Shown in pieces: positions 61,151 through 64,000 of a DNA stretch of 64,000 nucleotides; the stretch's first letter is position 1; each line of letters begins with the position of its first letter. Under the pieces are notes generated by a model, which was not told where the DNA came from, made no database searches, and worked only from the letters and a program-made list of their open reading frames with translations. The translations under genes and the position numbers were made by a program. Source of the DNA: Paenibacillus sp. (lineage in GTDB: Bacteria > Bacillota > Bacilli > Paenibacillales > YIM-B00363); contig NZ_DASQNA010000016.1 of NCBI RefSeq assembly GCF_035645195.1, positions 1 through 64,000 of the forward strand, written 5' to 3'.

Positions 61151-61480
61151 CTCCGCCTCGACGCGCACTCCTCCAACCGCACATCATTTGCGCTATTCCC
61201 GCCGAACCGCACAAAATATGTGCTGCCAGCCCGGCGCCGCCTCCCTCTCGCACACATTCCACGCCAAATCCACCCCTCCGCCTCGCCGCGCACTCCCCGA
61301 ACCGCACAATATTTGCGCTCTTCCCGCCGAACCGCACAATATTTGTGCTGTCAGCGCGGCGCCGCCTCCCTCTCGCACACATTCCACGCCAAATCCACCC
61401 CTTCGCCTCGACGCGCACTCCCCCAACCGCACAATATTTGCGCTCTTCCCGCCGAACCGCACAAATATTGTGCGCTCCCG
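61151..61480. repeat. 125-bp tandem repeat, 2.6 copies, with paired palindromes
   Basis: Copies begin at 61151, 61276 and 61401 (each CTCCGCCTCG or CTTCGCCTCG), exactly 125 bases apart; the third stops after about 80 bases. Every copy contains two short palindromes about 28 bases apart of the form GCACAA-TAT-TTGTGC, the first usually with TTTGCGC. The last element is inverted in its spacer (ATA). The unit also contains GGCGCCGCCTCCCTCTCGCACACATTCC-like pyrimidine-rich sequence. Confidence 0.9.
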
Positions 61481-61505
61481 ACAGGAGACGCCCGGCAGCC
61501 GACGC

Positions 61506-61538
61506 AAAAAAAACCGCCCGGGCACATTCCCGGACGGT
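61506..61538 (-). terminator. Rho-independent terminator
   Basis: ACCGCCCGGG pairs with CCCGGACGGT (one wobble) around CACATT; eight T follow on the minus strand, after the stop at 61558. Confidence 0.88.
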
Positions 61539-61557
61539 CTCGCATCGCATCGTACCG

Positions 61558-62688
61558 CTATTTCGTTTCTACACTCCTATAAACATCTTCCCGCTTATGA
61601 AACCCGTCGGCGATGATCGTCTCGTCGACCGTCGACCGGTCGACGGCGATCGGCTCGAGCAGCAGCGACGGCACCTCGATCTTCCCGTTGCTGATCGTCC
61701 GGTTCGCCGTCGCGGCCTCGCCCGTCGCCAGCTTCACCGCCAGCTCGGCCGCCGCCTGCGCCAACGCCTTAATCGGCTTATACACCGTCATCGTCTGCCG
61801 GCCTCCGACGATATGCTGCGCCGCCGTCAAATCCGCATCCTGCCCCGCGACCGGCACCTTGCCCGCCAGCCCTTGCTCCGCCAACGCCCGAATGACCGCG
61901 TCGGCCGTCGCGTCGTTCGCCGCGATGACGGCGTCGACGTCGTTGCCGTTCGCCGCCAGCGCCGCTTGCATGTTGGCGTACGCGTTCGCCGTCACCCAAT
62001 TGTCCGTCCACTGATCGTACACGATACGGATGTCCCCGCGGTCGATCAACGGCTGGAGGACGTGGAACACGCCCTTCTTCAGAAGGCGCGCGTTGTTGTC
62101 CGTCTCCGCCCCTCCGATATAGACGTAATTCCCCCGAGGCACCAGCTTCGTAATGGCCAGCGCCTGCAGCTCCCCGACCCGCTCATTGTCGAAGGAAACA
62201 TACATATCGACGCTCGCATTCCGCACCAGCCGGTCGTATGCGAGCACCTTGATGCCGGCCGAGTGCGCTTTCTCCACGATCGTTGCCATCGCCTCGGCGT
62301 TATGCGGCACGACGACGAGCAAATCGATCCCTCGGCTGATCAGCGTTTCGGCTTGCGCGATTTGCAGCGCGTCGTCCCCGTTCGCCGCCATAATGTCCAC
62401 TTGCGCGCCTAACGACTCCGCCGCCGCTTTGAACAGCTCCCGATCCTTCAGCCACCGCTCCTCCAGCAGCGTATCCATCGAAAACCCGATTTTCACCTTG
62501 CCCGCGCGGGCCTGTTCGCCGCCCGGCGCCGTTGCCCCCTCCTCCGAGGGAGCGGAGGCGGCGGGTTCGGGCTGCCGTTCGGCGCCGCCGCCATCTTCGC
62601 ATGCCGACACGACCGCGACCGTCCCGAACGCCAACAATAACAAGCTTCCGTAAAGCATCATCCTGCCCCGAGACCGAAGCCGTCTCAT
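61558..62688 (-). CDS. Second sugar-binding lipoprotein (XylF/ChvE-like)
   Basis: 376 residues. Lipobox VVSAC (Cys 30), then an Ala/Glu/Pro-rich linker of about 30 residues and a type I periplasmic-binding fold: VKIGFSMDTLLEERWLKDRELF, LLVVVPHNAEAMATIVEKAHSAGI, VLAYDRLVRNASVDMYVSFDNE, VAGQDADLTAAQHIVGGRQTMTVYKPI. Related to XylF. No transporter genes follow it; the YesN-like regulator precedes it on the same strand, so it may act as a sensor subunit for that system rather than for import. Confidence 0.9.
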   Translation of the reverse strand: MRRLRSRGRMMLYGSLLLLAFGTVAVVSACEDGGGAERQPEPAASAPSEEGATAPGGEQARAGKVKIGFSMDTLLEERWLKDRELFKAAAESLGAQVDIMAANGDDALQIAQAETLISRGIDLLVVVPHNAEAMATIVEKAHSAGIKVLAYDRLVRNASVDMYVSFDNERVGELQALAITKLVPRGNYVYIGGAETDNNARLLKKGVFHVLQPLIDRGDIRIVYDQWTDNWVTANAYANMQAALAANGNDVDAVIAANDATADAVIRALAEQGLAGKVPVAGQDADLTAAQHIVGGRQTMTVYKPIKALAQAAAELAVKLATGEAATANRTISNGKIEVPSLLLEPIAVDRSTVDETIIADGFHKREDVYRSVETK

Positions 62689-62740
62689 CGTTTACCCCCC
62701 CTTTCCGCACTGCGCCAACTCTAACCCTAGCCTGATTCCG

Positions 62741-64000
62741 CTATACCGATTCTTTCCTTCCTTGCAAAAGCGCTTTCCGATATTCCGTCGGCGACAGCTC
62801 GCACATCTTCTTGAACACTTTGCTGAAATAGTTCGGGTCGTGGTATCCGACTTCGAACGTGATTTCCTTCAAGCTTTTCTCCGGATCGGCCATCAGCCGC
62901 TTCGCCTTTTCGATGCGGCATTCCGTCAAAAAATCGATATAGTTGATGCCGAGCTGCTCTTTGAACATTTTACTGATGTAAAAAGGACTCAGCCCCACCC
63001 GCTTGCCGATCGCCTCCAACGAAATATCCTCGTGCGAGTGCTCCTCGATAAACTGCTTAATCCGTTGAATCGTATCCGGCTCGAGCCGGCTGTAATGTTC
63101 CGCGTACGCCTCCCGCAGCCGATCCACGATCAGACCCGTTTCGGCCCGCAGCTGCCGGTAATCCTGCGCTTGGAACGAGTACACCGGCGCTTCCGCGTCG
63201 ACGCCCATGTCGTTCAGCATCCGGGACGCGACCCATAGCAGCTCCAGCATGCGCTGCTGCGCCAACACTAAATTCGCGCCTTCCCGCTCATACCGTTCGA
63301 TGACGTCCATCACGTTCGCTCTCACCGAATCCCATTGGCCGAGACGGACGTCGTCGAGCAGCTGTTTTTCCCGCTGTTTGCCCGCAGCCGATGCGGCCGC
63401 GGTCGCGCTCGCCGCGTTCCGGGTCGGGACGTCCTCGTAAAATCGGTATTTGACAGCCGTCGTCGTATCCATCGAAGCGGCGAGCGACTCTTGGTACGAC
63501 TGCCGAATTTGCTGCAGCGAAGCGCACACCCCGCCGATGCCGACGAACCAGCCGGCCCCGCGTACCGCGCCTGCCGCGGACAAAATGTCCTGCGCGAGCG
63601 AAACCGCCTGCGAACGGAACGACCGGTTCGGCTCGCGAAAGACGATGATCGGAATATGACGGCCGTACATCGCGCCGACCCAGCCGCAGCCCGCCTGCCG
63701 CACCTTCTCCTTCACCGCGGAATACAGCGACTCCGAGCCCGGCGGCAGCGTTACGTTCATGACGAACATTTCGTTCGCCGTCCGCGTATCCAGCAGCCCG
63801 ACCAACTCCTCCAGATGCACCTCGTGGACGTGGTCGAACAGCAGCTGCGTCACGACGTCGGTTTCGACGAGCGGCATCGCCTTCTTCAGCGCGGCCTGCT
63901 GCAGCAGGGCGATCTCTTGCGTTTTGCGTTCCTCTTCGATTTGCTTGAGCACCTTGCCTACGGTCTCTACGATTTCGCGCGCTTTGCTCGGCTTCAGCAG
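62741..64000 (-). CDS. YesN-like response regulator (REC-AraC), 5' partial
   Basis: The frame is open to the right edge; 419 residues are visible. The edge begins in the receiver's last part (LLKPSKAREIVETVGKV, with the conserved Lys-Pro), followed by a middle region and a C-terminal AraC HTH pair (HSHEDISLEAIGKRVGLSPFYISKMF; KSLKEITFEVGYHDPNYFSKVFK). YesN-type regulators are activated by YesM-type membrane kinases, whose gene is presumably just beyond the window. It probably controls the sugar-binding protein and ABC genes downstream. Confidence 0.92.
   Translation of the reverse strand: MLKPSKAREIVETVGKVLKQIEEERKTQEIALLQQAALKKAMPLVETDVVTQLLFDHVHEVHLEELVGLLDTRTANEMFVMNVTLPPGSESLYSAVKEKVRQAGCGWVGAMYGRHIPIIVFREPNRSFRSQAVSLAQDILSAAGAVRGAGWFVGIGGVCASLQQIRQSYQESLAASMDTTTAVKYRFYEDVPTRNAASATAAASAAGKQREKQLLDDVRLGQWDSVRANVMDVIERYEREGANLVLAQQRMLELLWVASRMLNDMGVDAEAPVYSFQAQDYRQLRAETGLIVDRLREAYAEHYSRLEPDTIQRIKQFIEEHSHEDISLEAIGKRVGLSPFYISKMFKEQLGINYIDFLTECRIEKAKRLMADPEKSLKEITFEVGYHDPNYFSKVFKKMCELSPTEYRKALLQGRKESV

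Larger units (their letters stand above)
60965..61557. other. 593-base intergenic region holding a tandem repeat
   Basis: No gene is supported. Left part (60965-61150) is ordinary and contains a degenerate copy of the repeat's end. The 125-bp tandem repeat occupies 61151-61480, then a terminator at 61506-61538 for the gene ending at 61558. Confidence 0.75.

Noticed and set aside
61151-61480. CRISPR array
   Set aside because: Units are 125 bp, nearly identical throughout and without unique spacers; no cas gene nearby.
61060-62412. 450-codon frame across the repeat and the second binding protein
   Set aside because: Runs through tandem repeats and antisense to a clear lipoprotein gene; product is low-complexity.

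Overview
The window is 64 kb of GC-rich chromosome from a Gram-positive spore former, most likely Paenibacillus or a close relative. This is inferred from several things: a PdaA-type cortex muramic-acid deacetylase, DUF3231 and 7TMR-DISM hybrid kinase genes, a YesN-type AraC response regulator, strong AGGAGG ribosome sites, frequent GTG/TTG starts, and the absence of any outer-membrane gene. No rRNA, tRNA, insertion sequence, prophage module or CRISPR array was seen. Both window edges cut genes: an RluA-type pseudouridine synthase at the left and a YesN-like response regulator at the right.

Layout. 0-5 kb holds housekeeping and small proteins: pseudouridine synthase, Ser/Thr kinase, glutathione peroxidase, an ExoD-like protein, and an SMR guanidinium exporter behind a recognisable guanidine-I (ykkC) riboswitch. 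5-11.2 kb holds glutaminyl-tRNA synthetase, then a bacitracin/lantibiotic-type ABC transporter (one ATPase, two permeases) next to its OmpR-type two-component system, with direct repeats between them that look like the regulator's target. 11.4-16 kb holds a CheY-like protein and a four-domain hybrid sensor kinase coupled to a REC-BTAD regulator. 16-25 kb holds pdaA, a DMT exporter, a cold-shock protein, butanol dehydrogenase, membrane proteins, a DinB-like enzyme, an HNH nuclease, ogt and an MFS pump.

24.8-30 kb is an accessory cluster: a DUF4188 protein, a TetR regulator, a 2TM protein, an Lnt-like membrane nitrilase and a one-piece membrane sensor-LuxR protein. In that last protein the phosphoacceptor His, the ATP-binding Asn and the receiver Asp are all replaced. 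31-39 kb holds a RidA/NmrA pair facing an HxlR regulator, a BCCT osmolyte transporter, the phosphonate importer operon phnDCEE and a divergent metallophosphatase, with a PhoP-box-like triple repeat between the last two.

40-49 kb holds secreted and surface proteins (lamin-tail protein, DUF916/WxL-like pair), a serine beta-lactamase-like hydrolase and a STAND-ATPase LuxR regulator with a GNAT-like middle domain. 49-54.7 kb holds an arylamine acetyltransferase, a PPOX-GAF-LuxR operon, then a lower-GC patch of small orphan genes (tandem paralogues, DUF4234/DUF2752 pair, a 162-residue kinase-like protein). 54.8-64 kb is a sugar-sensing island: ABC importer (ChvE-like binding protein, two-domain ATPase, permease), a chemoreceptor, a 125-bp tandem repeat, a second sugar-binding lipoprotein and the YesN-like regulator.

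Functions are homology calls made by eye. Start codons were chosen mainly on ribosome-site spacing.
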